Assembly: GCA_003993805.1 (NCBI GenBank)
Contig: RSEF01000004.1
Location: forward strand, 4,619,771-4,683,770
From: Himantopus leucocephalus
Taxonomy: Eukaryota; Chordata; Aves; Charadriiformes; Recurvirostridae
DNA: 64,000 bases
Direction: 5' to 3'
Of the stretch, positions 47,764 through 60,750 are shown piece after piece; position 1 is the stretch's first letter, and each line of letters begins with the position of its first letter. Below the pieces are notes generated by a model, which saw only the letters and a program-made list of their open reading frames with translations, was not told the DNA's origin and did no database searches. The position numbers were made by a program, and so were the translations under genes.

Positions 47764-50700
47764 CTCCATTCAGTGTGAAAAAAAAAAATAAATGTACAAA
47801 TTCTCTGCACCAGATAAGGAGTTTCAAGTCTGCAGAGCATCCCAACGAAATGCCATGAGACCAGGCAGCATTAGTATCAAAGCTGGAATAGCTGAACGGG
47901 CCACATGGGACAAAGGGAGTTGTGCTAAACCCCTGTATTTTAAATTTCTTCAGGGTTTTTTTGCCTATGAGATAGAGGCAATCAGGAATCAACTCCTCCA
48001 GTTTGACACAGGTAGGTGCAGTCCAAAGACTCCTTCCCAAAAGACAAGGGGAGGGAACTCCCTGCGTCGACTGCTCAGGATCCTCCCACCCACAGCAAGT
48101 CACGGCCGTGGTAACCCCCACACTACCTGTTCCCAAAAGGAAAGCCAAATTGAGGAACTGGGTCTCTTGTTTTGATGCTCCTCCATTCCCAACAGCAGTG
48201 AAAAATTGACAAAAACGGATAGTTTTCACAGGTTCTTTCACTTGGGAGGGGGCCAGGAGCAAAGACATCGAAGATGTGTATTTGCAGCTCGAGGGAGATT
48301 TACACCACGGCGGTATCGGTAACCGTCCGTGCACCCTGAGAGCAGGGGACAGCTTTCACTGCAAGATTCTGCAGAGCTGAATAGTACCTCTTCAGAAGGT
48401 TATCTCATCATCTTCTCCAGCAAAAAGAGGTTTTCTGTAATCTTCCACTGTTGAGCATTGTTATACAAAGGACCCAAAAGGTACAGCCTTTACCATTGAG
48501 CTGAACGGGGTGTAAGGGGGGCGTACGGTCAATGAGTATGGTCATGCCACAGAATTAGCACAATCTTAGTGGTTATTAACATTAAAAAAAAAATTCACGA
48601 GGCTTTCAGAATGTATACCTTGCTTACATTTAGATTTTTCCACAGGATAAAAAAAGAATTATCACAAAAATTCATATTAAGCAGTTCAGCTTCTCTGAAA
48701 TAACACTGTTACATTCTATTTCTAATTTGCCAAATGTCAAAATTCCTGCGTAATAATTAAATTATAGAAAGAAAATTACAAACTGCTTTCTTCTCTAGCG
48801 TCTTTGATAATATAAATATAAAGACAACTGTATGTTTCCTAGGCAAAGCTTCAAAAGATGCAAGTTATTTCATTCAAGTTTGTTATGGTGGGCAAACGTA
48901 CAAGCTATAAATTCATTTCCAAAAGCAGCTTTAAAGTGACAGTTTTAAGATACTCACTCAGCAGACTGGAACAACTTTGCAGTTACAACATCCCTATTTA
49001 GCGACAACATAACTATCCGGATAATTTAGGATCAAATCAGGACATACTGCCTTGCATAAAATAATTGTACGTAGCGAGAAAAGCCTAAGCACAAGCTGTT
49101 TTTAGAAAGGCCAATCTTATTTGGATTTTTAAAAATTATGAAATATTTAAACCAAATAAAGTCTCCTGATTATAAACCTTTATATCATAAAAATTCAAAC
49201 ATCTGACTCCCAATGAAAATTGAAGTTCAGTGCTTTCAGCTCCCGCTGCTGAGCCATTTGAGCAGTGCTACCGTACGCTCTAGGCAGTTTTCTACATCTT
49301 TATAGCGTTGTACTTGTGACCACATCACTCCACCCTGGCAAAGTGTCCTTTGGAAACACAGAACTGAAAAAAAAACATTCAATAATCGGCGAAGCTCTGA
49401 GAAGGAGAGGACTGCCCAGAGGTGGGTGGAAGGGCTCAGCCCAGGTGACAGCCCCCAACAGCAGAGTTTTCTGTGCAAAACAGTCACATCGCTCTCATCT
49501 GGGCTGCTCTAGTGAATCACTGCAGGCTCGGGAGAGACCACATTATAGGGAAAAAATAATAATAAAAAAATAATCAATAGATGACCATTAGGTCCTTGGG
49601 GTGAAATGGCATCGCACAGGTGCGATGGGCGAAAAAACTGTACAGAAGTCAGCTAAAGCAAGAAATATCTGTATTTCAGCACCTTCTGCAGCTGCAGTCA
49701 TATGCTTTTCTACAGCTGAAAATCTCTTTTTGATGCATACGTAGACAACACCAAACAACTGTGATATCTTTCAGTTGGGCCTTTCTCTGAAATAGTTCCA
49801 AATAAACCAGCTGTAATTCAGGTGTTTGCCTGCCAGAGGGAGCTGAAGGAAAGAAAAAAATCCCATATATCTCAATGCTTCAAAAGTTTTGGTTTTGTCC
49901 TACACCAATTAATTTAACTACTCAGATTAAAAAAAAAAAAAGGGTTAATGCAAAAACAAGCCCAGCTGTGTCTGGCACAGGGCGGTCACAGCCTCATCCC
50001 ACTCAGGGCAGCCCTGCACCAACATCCCCACTACCAAAACCTTGCCAATGATGCCCAAAACACTCTCTCTACAAGCAAGCACCCCCGGATCTGTGAATGG
50101 CAACAATACCAACTTTTAAGGTATATTTAAGTACTTTTTCACCCACACCATAGGGATGACCGTGCCAGAGACAGGCTCCTCGAATAAGGAAAGCATCACA
50201 TGAGATGATATCTAATGCCTTGTTATATCAACTTGTCATTAAACGCATGGCAACCCAGCGCAAAGTTTCCAGTTTCCCAGCATGAAATATTATGCTGAAA
50301 ACAGATTTTCATTTAAAAGTTTATTGGTCTTTTTTTCACACTCTTTCCACTCACTGCTTCTAACACTTTACATTGGTACACCGATAAACCTGCACGTGGT
50401 TAGAGGTGCTACAGCATAAATCTATAATTTGTAACTTACCATGTTAATAATTTATTCTCGCATAGCACCAGCTAACCTGAAGAGCTTAAAACAGGCAGGA
50501 ATGGGTCTCAGTTTGCAAACTGGTAAAGCAAAATATCTAAACAATGTGTTCATGGGAAACCGGGATTCTGTAGAACACCTCAGGAGAGAATTGCTCTGCA
50601 CGCCTGATGGACGACCTCTTCTTTCCACCCTGAGCCTCAGTTAAACTACTTCCAACTTCAAAACCTTTCGATATAAAAGCCAGCATGAATCCCACCAGAG

Positions 50701-51290
50701 CTTTCACATGCTGAAAAAGAGCAGAATGAGGATACCTTTAAACAGCCTCCTTAAATATTAAGGGCTAAACTGATCCAGCTTTCCTTAGATCAAAATTTGA
50801 CCACCAGCATGAAAATAAGCTTAGCAGCATCCTGTGTGTTTCTTGCAATCAAAACACTTTTAGGAAAATCAGTTCTGCCACCTTCTGGTATTCATAAGAA
50901 CTGCTCTACAAGACACATACTCATTTACATAAATTCCCATTTTAAATAGGAAAAAAAACGAGCATAACCAGAAAACTCACTTCACGTAGGACACTGATGC
51001 AAAAACATGACTTTTTTTTAAGCTTCGGTTGATTTGTCCAACATCATTAGCTTGGACCAGCTTGTGTCCAGACCTGAAGTTCCTAAGCCTGTAGGACCTG
51101 TGGCAGCCACAGCATCATTCCCCACATTACCTGGTTCGAGATAGGAACTCTTCTGCTCTTTGCCCCATCTCACCAGCTATAGCTGGAACTGGAAAAGGCA
51201 GAGAGTGAAAACGATGAGCAAACTTGTGAAATGGCTTCTGCATGAGGACTGAATAGCATGGAAGGCAGACAGGCAAGAAGAAATACATTC

Positions 51291-51688
51291 AGAGTCTGTT
51301 CGGGGTTGTTAAGCCTGGAGAAGAGAAGGTTCCAGGGCGACCTTAGAGCCCCTTCCAGTATCCGAAGGGCACCTACAAGAAAGCTGGAGAGGGACTTTTT
51401 ACAAAGGCATGTAGTGATAGGATGAAGGGGAATGGCTTCAAACGGGAAGAGGGGAGATTTAGGTTAGATATTAGAAAAAAAAATTTCACTCTGAGGGTGG
51501 TGAGCCCCTGGTGCAGGTTGCCCAGAGAAGCTGTGGCTGCCCCATCCCTGGAGGTGTTCAAGGCCAGGTTGGACGGGGCTTGGAGCAACCTGGGCTGGTA
51601 GGAGGTCTCCCTGCCCAGGGCAGTGGATCGGAACTAGGTGATCTTTAAGGTCCCTTCTAACCCAAACCATTCCATGACTCTATGATTA
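51291..51688 (+). mobile_element. CR1 LINE 3' fragment
   Basis: About 400 bp from ggttgttaagcctggagaag to tccatgactctatgatt, including the typical gaagctgtggctgcccca and gtgatctttaaggtccc blocks and the terminal repeat. It is truncated on the 5' side. It has small indels and no target duplication I could verify. Confidence 0.95.
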
Positions 51689-53885
51689 TTCACCAGCTCT
51701 CCAACACAATAAAGAGAAAGCTTCAAATGAAACCAGCAGATGTCTGGTGAAAAATAAACAGAGGAAACTTCTTCACATAACATGCTTCAGCTATCACACC
51801 GTCAGCTTTTCAGTAACCATTTCTTCTTATGGCATAGATTCACAGAAGCAACTGTCAAAAGTAATTTAAAAAAAAAGTGGTTTGTACTGAGAGGCACAGT
51901 AGGTGACTCAAGCAGAGTCACATACAAGGCCAGCAACCAAACCTCTCCACCTTACCTCCCACCACCAAAGCATCGTTAATACTATAGCAGGACAAATTTA
52001 TGGATGTGTGAGAACAACTATAAACACCCCTCCTTCTGTATTACACCTGTATCTACGCAGTATAAGCTGTACTGCTAAACACGCAAGCAAGGATGAATTT
52101 AAGCCATGACTTCATTTCAAGAAATTTTTGATCGTTTCCAACCCAAGCCTTAAGCCTTCAATATAAAACCTTTTCTAGACATCAAATTTCCACCAACAAT
52201 TTCTCAAGCAGAAAAAGCAGTGCATCTTCAGTGAAGGAAGAAAGGAGGCATAGAATTAGGTATCAAAGAACATTAATAAGTTACATGTACACTGACTCCA
52301 AGTGACTGTGATGCTCCACTGTTCCTCACAAGACAAACATCTAGCGATTCTCCAACCTCAGACAACTTTTGACCCACAAATTAGATATTTCTGGCTATAA
52401 TCTTCCACTGTAACTTTGAACTATGCAAGTTTAATTACATGAATTTAAAGTGTAATTAAGAAGTTTGGTGCAGGTATCAGACAAACCCAAGACCACGCTC
52501 AGGTTCTTTATGTACAAGTAGCAAAACCAACATAAAACACAGCTGAAATACAAGGACATCTACAAGCATCCCCACTTGCTCATCACGCCTTCCCTCAAGC
52601 CTTTGCTTATTCTTTCAGCTATATATATATGTATATATACAGCTTTTTGCAGTATGTGTCCCATTGTATAATCATCTTCTGGATCCCTAAACAAAGCAAA
52701 ACTTCAGTTAAGCAAAGCTTTGCTCTAACATGTTCTTACAATTAAGCATTTTTACTCGTTCTTAAGTTCAGCAGTTTGGTTTCTGGAGCCTCTGTAATTA
52801 TCATTTTGCCCGCACAAGGCAGAATGATAATATGCAGAAGGGTATACACACATCATGAGAAGTACAAAACATTACTTTCATCACAAATGCCACCAGAAGT
52901 CATGCTGCAACACCGCTTATTTGCCTGAAAGATTTTCCAAGAACCTCAGAAATAACTAATATCACACCAAAGTTGCACAATACTACTCCAGAAGAATCAT
53001 GACAGTAACTCAGACCAGGCATAACGTGACTGCGGCCGCCTGAACAAAGTCTTGCTGCATATTGCACAAAGCATTGCCTGGAAAATGCAATGCTATAATC
53101 CCACATAATGAAGCGTTAAAATAATCAAATTTAAAAAATAATAAAAAAAAAGTCAAGCACTGACATCAGTCACGCCTGAACTGTTCCTGCCTGCCCGTGT
53201 ATTTACCAACATTTATAACTGCCACTGAATAGATCTTTGCAGTTTGGCAAAGCATTTCTTCACTCACTGGCTACACCGATTCTAAACTTCAAACCTTAAA
53301 CTGAAGGCAGCGGCGCTGTCTAGAGATTCAAAGGCAATCGCAAACAAAGTCGGTACTTTCATGACATGGAAATCCTGGAAAGCTGAAGCTTTGGAGGCCT
53401 TTGAATAGCATATACTGGAAACATGAAAAGAAGGCAAGATTAATTCTGGGGGCACCAGGGAAATCTCTGCTGAGCCCGCCATACACTACTCTGAATCCGG
53501 CAGCCAGATTAGGAAGGGAGGAAGGCAGGGCAATACGCCAGATATTTATTCAATAGGGTCAGCACTGAACTTGGAGCCAGATGCAGTAGGTAGAGCAAGA
53601 TAAGATGAACACTGGCCACAAGAGTCTCTGTAAACACCAAAATAAAAACTGTCCAGTGAATAATAAACCTACGCAGGGAAACCACCAGTTACAGCAACGA
53701 CTGGACCACAGGAGTTTTACATAAACACTATTACAGAAGTGTGTTCTTTCTTTAGTGCTTCTCATCAAATTTCTGCAAACTTACATTCTGGCTCATAACC
53801 TGAATCAAGCAACAACATGCACAAACATACCTTTTTCTGTTTGATTCTGTCACTGAAGTAGAAACATAAGCAAACTACCAACACC

Positions 53886-53886
53886 N

Positions 53887-53912
<26 letters not shown>
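53886..53912. repeat. N followed by 26-T homopolymer
   Basis: Single N at 53886 then T at 53887-53912. On the - strand it is a poly(A) run, but no retrotransposed sequence was recognised beside it. Its length is unreliable because of the patch. Confidence 0.8.
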
Positions 53913-53917
<5 letters not shown>

Positions 53918-56900
53918 ATGACTAAGTTTTGCTGGGTCCTGAAATGCGCTTTCAGGGATCGGGGGGAGCGAACAATGGCAATGCTCAATTTCAGCACAAA
54001 ATAATGATTTATTAAAAAGAAAAGATCTCTTCAAAGACTACCAGGGATGTTAAATAACTACAGTCAATAAACAGTTAAGAAGTTGTTCAGGATTCTTAGC
54101 CCTCTTATCAAGCACCTCAGTGTAAAATAACTAAATCTAGTATTTGCAGATAAGCAGGCTATTTATGATTATCTTTTATCAACACCCTACAACAACGTAC
54201 AAGGCACAGGGTGACTAAGCTTTTACTTCATTGCTGTAATCTGATGAAAGCGTACAGAATCCAAAGGGCAAAAGTAAAATGTAAGTAAAATTACTGAGTC
54301 TTAGCTTGAACGCACATAATAAATTCTTTTTAAACAGCAAATTCCAGTAATGCGACTCAGTTCATTTATCCTCCTTCTCCCTCCCTTTGCTCCCAAGTTG
54401 TGCATCGTAAATGGTCTTACAACCCAGTGCGTTAACTGTCCAGAGAACAAAGCTGGTCCTGTTCTTAAACAACGCTCCTCATGACTCCTACAGCACACGG
54501 AGAGGAGGGATGGCAAGTCTAACGAGAGGAAGGCAGCGTGCATCATGTAACGACCGACCCCTCATCAGCCTCTGCCACCCCCACAGAACAGCAGCAAGGA
54601 AGAGGATTTCCAGCTCACAATGACAGACCAGTGACGTCCCGGCAAAAGCCCCCCAAGCAAAACCCCAGACAGACTACTCTGCCTTTTCCTATATGGACCC
54701 GGCTCTAATTATCTGCAAACAGAACTGAACACAGTCGCATCAGTCCTCTAATTACTGGGGAGACAGAGCAAGAGAGGAGAACACCTCGCTGTGAGAGCAA
54801 AGAGGAAGCCAGACACCGCTGGGGCTGGAGGGAAGAGCTTTACACCGCCTGCAAACTCCTCTGCTTGGGATCCCGCGTTCTGCTCTGCTCCCACATCGCT
54901 CTGACTCACTCAAGTCACATCCATCCACATTTAAGCAACTGCAAACACAGCTTTGCTATCCCCATCCAGCTGAGGGGAACTTGCTGACTTGTTGATACAT
55001 GACCTCTGTGCTCTTCAGGACAACAGAAGTAAATTGAGAGCGTCTGAAGATTTAAAACATTCACTTCAAATTAAGTTTCTTTCCAGACCCTTGGCTGATA
55101 CACCTCCACCTACCTGGCTGTCAGCTTTGATTCAGGCAGCCGAAACAGGCGAGCTGGAGCAGAAGAATGAAAGTAGACGGCTGGAAGGTGGACCAGGGCA
55201 GTTGCATGCTGCAAACGTTTGGAATCCACCCTGATGGAGCTGGATGTGATAACATAGCTCGGGAAGATGGAAGGAGATTAGCAAGTTGCTCAGGTTTCAG
55301 AAATGTCATGGGAAGGTCAGGCATAAATACACGTACAATATTGTAACGAGGCAGAATAGTAGTAGTTATAGCTGAAAGTCTTCTATGACAGACATACTCT
55401 GCATTTTAACTGCGCACTGTTGGTTTCAGTTGTTAAATTTACTATAACCTGCAGGAATCACACTGATACTTGGATTGCAGATTCCAGAGTGTATCTATTT
55501 ATGGGGCTGGCAGTCCACAGGCTGTAGAGGAATATACTGTCTGAGAAACCGAGTTGTTTCCCTCAGCAGCCGTCACTGGCACTGCAGTAACACCTCTGAA
55601 GAGCACGTGGAAACCTAAAAAGTTGCTTCAGCTCCCACTGTCCAGAGCAGGACACTAATGCAGGTAACCCAACCCTTCTCATTCTTCCAAGATATCCTTA
55701 ACAACATTAGTAACCTTGAAGCACAGCTAATTAAAACAAATCAGTTTAAGACGCAAAACCTATTGGTCTCCCCATAGAGCGAACACACAAACATGATCAG
55801 GTATCCCGTTTTTCCAGCATAATCGCACAGCAGTGGAGACTATTTTCTAAGGTCTGCCTGATTTTGCGGCCAAGTGAACTAAAACCTCAATCACAGACAC
55901 ATCCTAGATGCCCAAAGACAACGGAATCACCAGAACTGTATTACCATGCTGCACACATGAACAGATGCATGCAGAACACCTCTAACATTAAAAAAATGGA
56001 ATATACAAGTGGGGCTTTTTGGATTGGTTGCATTTTATAATGCAAGGGTTTTTTTGTGTTCAGGTGTGCAGGTTTTTCTCCCCTTCAAGTAAGGCAGAAG
56101 TATTACGCACATCCTTCAGTTGTTTTGGAGGGTTTGGCATTTTTTTTTTCATTTGCTTTTAAAAAGTAGGAACTACCAACAAACTATTTAGCACCCACAA
56201 AGAAAGGCATACTCCCCTTTTCAAAATTAGGTGACTTCTTAGCAGCAAAATGGAACAAAATCGTTCAGACGCACCAACAGAAAAGTTATGTTTTCTTCCC
56301 CTTCCCGTTGTGCATGAAGAACGGTGTAATTCCTCCACATTTGTCTATACCGCAGGACATGGTTTACAGCGGAAAGTTAGTACCGAAAAGTATTTTCTGG
56401 GAGTACGGAATTTAAAGATAGCATTGTTGCTTTTCAAGACAACAACTTTTATTTCAAAAGTGTTTATTTAGATGATCAGCTGCTAGCTAAGGCAGATTAA
56501 ACTTCATTTTTGAAACAACAGGAGTTAAGTTTTTTAATACTCTGTTCATTATCTATTTAAGTACACCAGTCTGCACCCAAAAGTGATAGGCCCAGTTTAA
56601 CTATAGCGTCACAATGGATAAGTTAATTATGTGCAGAACAACAAATCCCATTCTCCCTCAAAGGGAGAACACTATACACACTCTTTGAGTAGCTTATATT
56701 AGATTTAGGACTCTAAAGCACCTTATCATAAGCATAAAGTCGCTTTGGATAAAGCCTCTCTTTTTAACTTGATGCACTCAAACACCAAACTGAGCAGGGA
56801 AGCAATTTCTCATAACACGACACCCACTACTTGCCACCACGAGAACAGCGATAACCCAGCCATGTCCACCCCAGTGACAGAAGACAGAGATATGAAAATA

Positions 56901-59900
56901 AAAGGGAAAAGGACACGCAGCATGAGATAGATGACATTACACCGCTAGCAACATGTCACTGGCTGGAGAAATTTCCAGAGTCGTATCTTTTCAGATCGAA
57001 CACAGCACACACCAGCCAGATCTTCCGAGCAGTGAGTCCAGTTTGCAAGCCCACCCAACCCATTAAAAGTAGTGACCTCGCTCCCTTCAGAAAGAAAATA
57101 AAGTATTTTAGGTCCACACCTATTTGCCACCCACATCAAGATCAAGTTGCAAACATTTCATGTGTCAGAGGCACTGGTTTAAAAATAACATAGTATAGCT
57201 ACACTTGGGCAGATGTTGGGATCCAGAAGAGGATCCAGAGGGAGTTTAACTGCAATTAACCCAGAAATATACCTGAACCAAAACCAAAAACCAGCTTTTA
57301 AATATGCAAGAGGGTGTTACTACTTTGAACCATGCAAAAAAAGAAAAATTTAAGAGTTAAATGCTACCAATTTGTTCATCAAGCCTGCACATAAATTTCT
57401 AGCCCTACAAAAGCACCTTTGGCTTTTTTGTCAACTACTCCATCATCACAAAGAAATCGTTACTTTTACCTAGTCAATACTGAAACAAACTCCAGAGATT
57501 TTATTTACATGCAAGTCAACAGCAAATCTCTGAGTTTTTACTTTATTAATCCTCAAGTCATTCGGAGTGGTTGGTTAAGGAAAAGTAATTTGGAAAGCTA
57601 AGAAAAATTTGTTGGAGAAACAAACTTTTTACTGAAGAGGTTAATTCTTCACTGAGATTATGAAATCATTTCCTCCTAAACAAGCACAAACACTGTCACA
57701 GACACCATACCGAGACTAGATGTGACCAACACAAGCGTCCATGAAATAAGATAAGAAACTTGTCATCTCCGCTAAAAAAAAAAAAAAACATACACCACCA
57801 CTGGATTTTTTCCAGTTCTTTATTTTCTAACTTTAGCTCTTCCATAAGTATATTCAAAAGGCTTTATATGAAAATGCCAACGATCCCATTTCAAATGAAA
57901 ACATACTTGTTCTAAAATATTCAAGTGCACATGCCTAAGAACGAAGGACGTAAATGCATGGACTTCATGAGGAAGAGAGAAAATACAGGCAACATCACTG
58001 CTACGGACGGAGAGAGGCATGACTGCTAAATAAAACCAAGTACAACATGGTAACCAGAGGGAAATATGCTGGAGGAGAGGCACTGCTTGGGATTACTAGA
58101 GATGGGAAGCTTCAAGATGGAAAGAACAAATACATCATAACTCTGCTCTAAAGAAAGATTTTATGAGTTTTTCCTTCAAGTTTCACAGCATTATTCATCA
58201 AACAGCCATTCTTTGTGCTAAGCAGAAGTGTGACGGACCAAAACACTGCTAAAAGGCTCTATGCATTCGCTGAGTGACAGCAGTATACAGGAATTTCACT
58301 CATACAGCAGTCTGAAAAGCGAAACTTGAGACTGAATATGCTCAAATCACCCTAAACGCATCCAGCGGACAAAAGGCACTTGTGTGCCTATTTTGGGGGG
58401 GGGGAAAAGGCAGAAAATCTGTTGCTTCTAATTCAAGATCAAACGAGTGAAAAATCCCCCCGGAAGCAGAGGGCAGCGCACTGATGGGTTGGATCGTTCT
58501 TCAAGAATGATTTAGCTCCTGCCAAAACGTAACTTCAATAATTTCAACTGTTGTCCCATGAATTATCTGTTTAGACCAAGATCAAAGGACACCAGATCAG
58601 TCAATGAAACTACAGAAACAGCTCTATTAGATTTCTTTAGTCTAAACTCGCTAAAAAATAAGGTTGCTTAATGTCAATACAACCTTTGGAACAGAAATAA
58701 TTGAGCTTTTATTCTTAAGAACGCTCAAAACAGTTCTTTAAAGATATTAATCTAGTTAAATGAAAGGTTTAAATGTTATTAACAATCAAAATGAATAATG
58801 TGGAAGTCTTAAATAGCATTAACAGAAAATTGCTAGTCATGAACGATGCCATTTGATGCAGCAATACTTTTCAACCACCTACAAGGGAAAGCAAATCCTA
58901 CCAACACTGTTTCCCTACTGAAACACTCTTATTCATGCTGCTGTATTTCATCTGGCAGTGCAGAAAAGCACCCAACAGATCCCATTCATTGAAAGAATGA
59001 AACTAGTCACTCCAACAAATTAATAATTAATGGCATGAGACAAAACTACCATTACAGTGTGTAAGGTACAGCACAAGATAAAAACATAAACCATTTCATA
59101 GATTCCCCAAATCAGGTTCAGTTAGTTAAAACATAAATTGTTCCCTTATTAAGAACTTTATTTCAAGAAAGGAAGACACTGAAATAAGGTTGCTGGAATT
59201 TCTTTGGGGACAAGTTGATCATCTCTACGCTTGTCCTAAATCTGTGTTGTTTCTTTCTAAAAAAAAAAAAAAAGAATAAGCACAAAAAGATTAAATAGTA
59301 GGCAGAGTGTAATCAAGAAAGACAGAATGGCCGATTTCAGTATATTTTGAGATAGAAATCCCTTTCCAGCCATATCAGGAATGCTTTTAGCACACTGAAA
59401 GATTTGATAAGTAACTGTTATTGCTTTCTTGTTCTAAAATTGGTCTTTGGATACGTAAAAGCAGATGCTAGGGCAGCTGGATCCACTAAATCAGAAATGC
59501 CCGGAGAAATCTGGGACTGGAGAACCATTAAGACTAAAGCTGGGGGTGGGGGTGTCTGCTTTGTTTGAAAATCACATAGTGCGTTATTTGATGAAGAAAT
59601 TAGCTTACAACTCACTAAGTCCTTTTGTTTCTTAAGTCACTTGCTAATTAGCTCTTCCAGAATTCCTCAGTTTTCCAGATGGGAAGAAAGGGTTTCCAGG
59701 CTGCCGTCGGGGAAAAAAAAAAAAACCCCACTGGCACCTCTGCAGGAATTCAGGCACTTGCAACCTACCTGTCAGGGAGCACTGCTGCCACCTCCCCTCT
59801 AAGCACAGAATGATCCCTGCTGCCCCCGTTAGTAACTCCCCTGTTGACCAAAGGAGATAAAAACGTAATATGTCATTTTAGATGAAAGTAGCCACACCGA

Positions 59901-60674
59901 CAGGTGCTTAATGTGGTAGAACAAATGAGGTTACAGCAAAGAACTGCATAAGATCTGCGGAGTCCATCTTTTGGTTTTGATGAGAAAATGAGTCCTTTTT
60001 GTTTGAAGAAAGAAAAATGAATTACAGAGAGCCACAAAGCAGACAAGACGCTTTCCAAAATGTATTCAGGCACAACGGTATCTGCATGCAGTCCATCTCA
60101 GCACTGCCTCTTGAAGTTTTTACAGAAATACGGCAAGCCTATCAACAGCAGCAGAAAGAGAATCGAGTCAAGAATAAATCCCACCAACTGAGAAGTCTGA
60201 CGTTAAAAGAGGACACAAAAGAGTGACAATATAAAAAGTGCCAGTGTCGATGAAAAGCCTTTCTCTCAATCTTCCACAAACCTAGTGCACGCAAAACCCT
60301 TTCTGCATGAATTTCCTCTGCAGTGCTCAGCTGCCATGCCTGCATTTCTGCTACTCCCTTGCCTACCGTGAACTTCAATTAGTCTTCTTTTGGCTTGCAA
60401 AACTAGCATTTAATCTAGGATGCTAATTTCTAATTAACTTGTCTTGTATTAATGTGTGCTTTATGAACACAAGGAGAACATCCAGGAAGAAATATAGTAT
60501 TTCCTTTCAGTTCAAGGACCACGCCTTCAGCGCACCAAAGCTTCGCTGCTCCTCAACTGCTAAAAGGCTGAACAGAAACGATAGCAGACTTGGGCCCAGT
60601 TTGAAACACAAACAGTAAGTGAAATGAGAAAACTGACTGCTTCTCTTATTTAATTACTCATCTTCATTCAACTT

Positions 60675-60750
60675 AGAGAAGAAAAGGTCCAGAGGGATCT
60701 AATCACAGGTTTCCAATAGCTAAAATGTAGTTGCAGAGAAAATGGAGATC
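60675..60750 (+). mobile_element. Possible ancient CR1 fragment
   Basis: The pieces gagaagaaaaggtccagaggga, tctaatcacaggtttccaatagcta and gagaaaatggaga resemble the CR1 block gagaagagaaggctccagggagacct and its continuation. Similarity is patchy, so this is tentative. Confidence 0.35.

Larger units (their letters stand above)
43327..51290. other. AT-rich region, no recognised gene
   Basis: No transposon recognised. It contains three small - strand exon-like segments (46277-46322, 47191-47216, 47718-47763), a TA-rich microsatellite (45547-45653) and many A runs on the + strand. Confidence 0.45.

Noticed and set aside
47954..48011. + strand exon-like 58-nt segment with acceptor tttcttcag and donor CAG|gtaggt
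   Set aside because: Isolated, on the strand disfavoured by the composition bias, with no frame-compatible partner found.
47714..48334. 206-codon - strand open frame
   Set aside because: No recognisable domain; its codons do not continue in the frame that links the small exon-like segments. It overlaps an equally plausible + strand exon-like piece, so it is treated as chance.
51130..51150. ggttcgag, resembling a tRNA B box
   Set aside because: The CC that should end the B box is missing and there is no A box or cloverleaf partner.
52900..53106. - strand frame after acceptor gcattttccag, containing a NotI-type GCGGCCGC
   Set aside because: No donor, domain or frame partner; the open length is within chance for this region.
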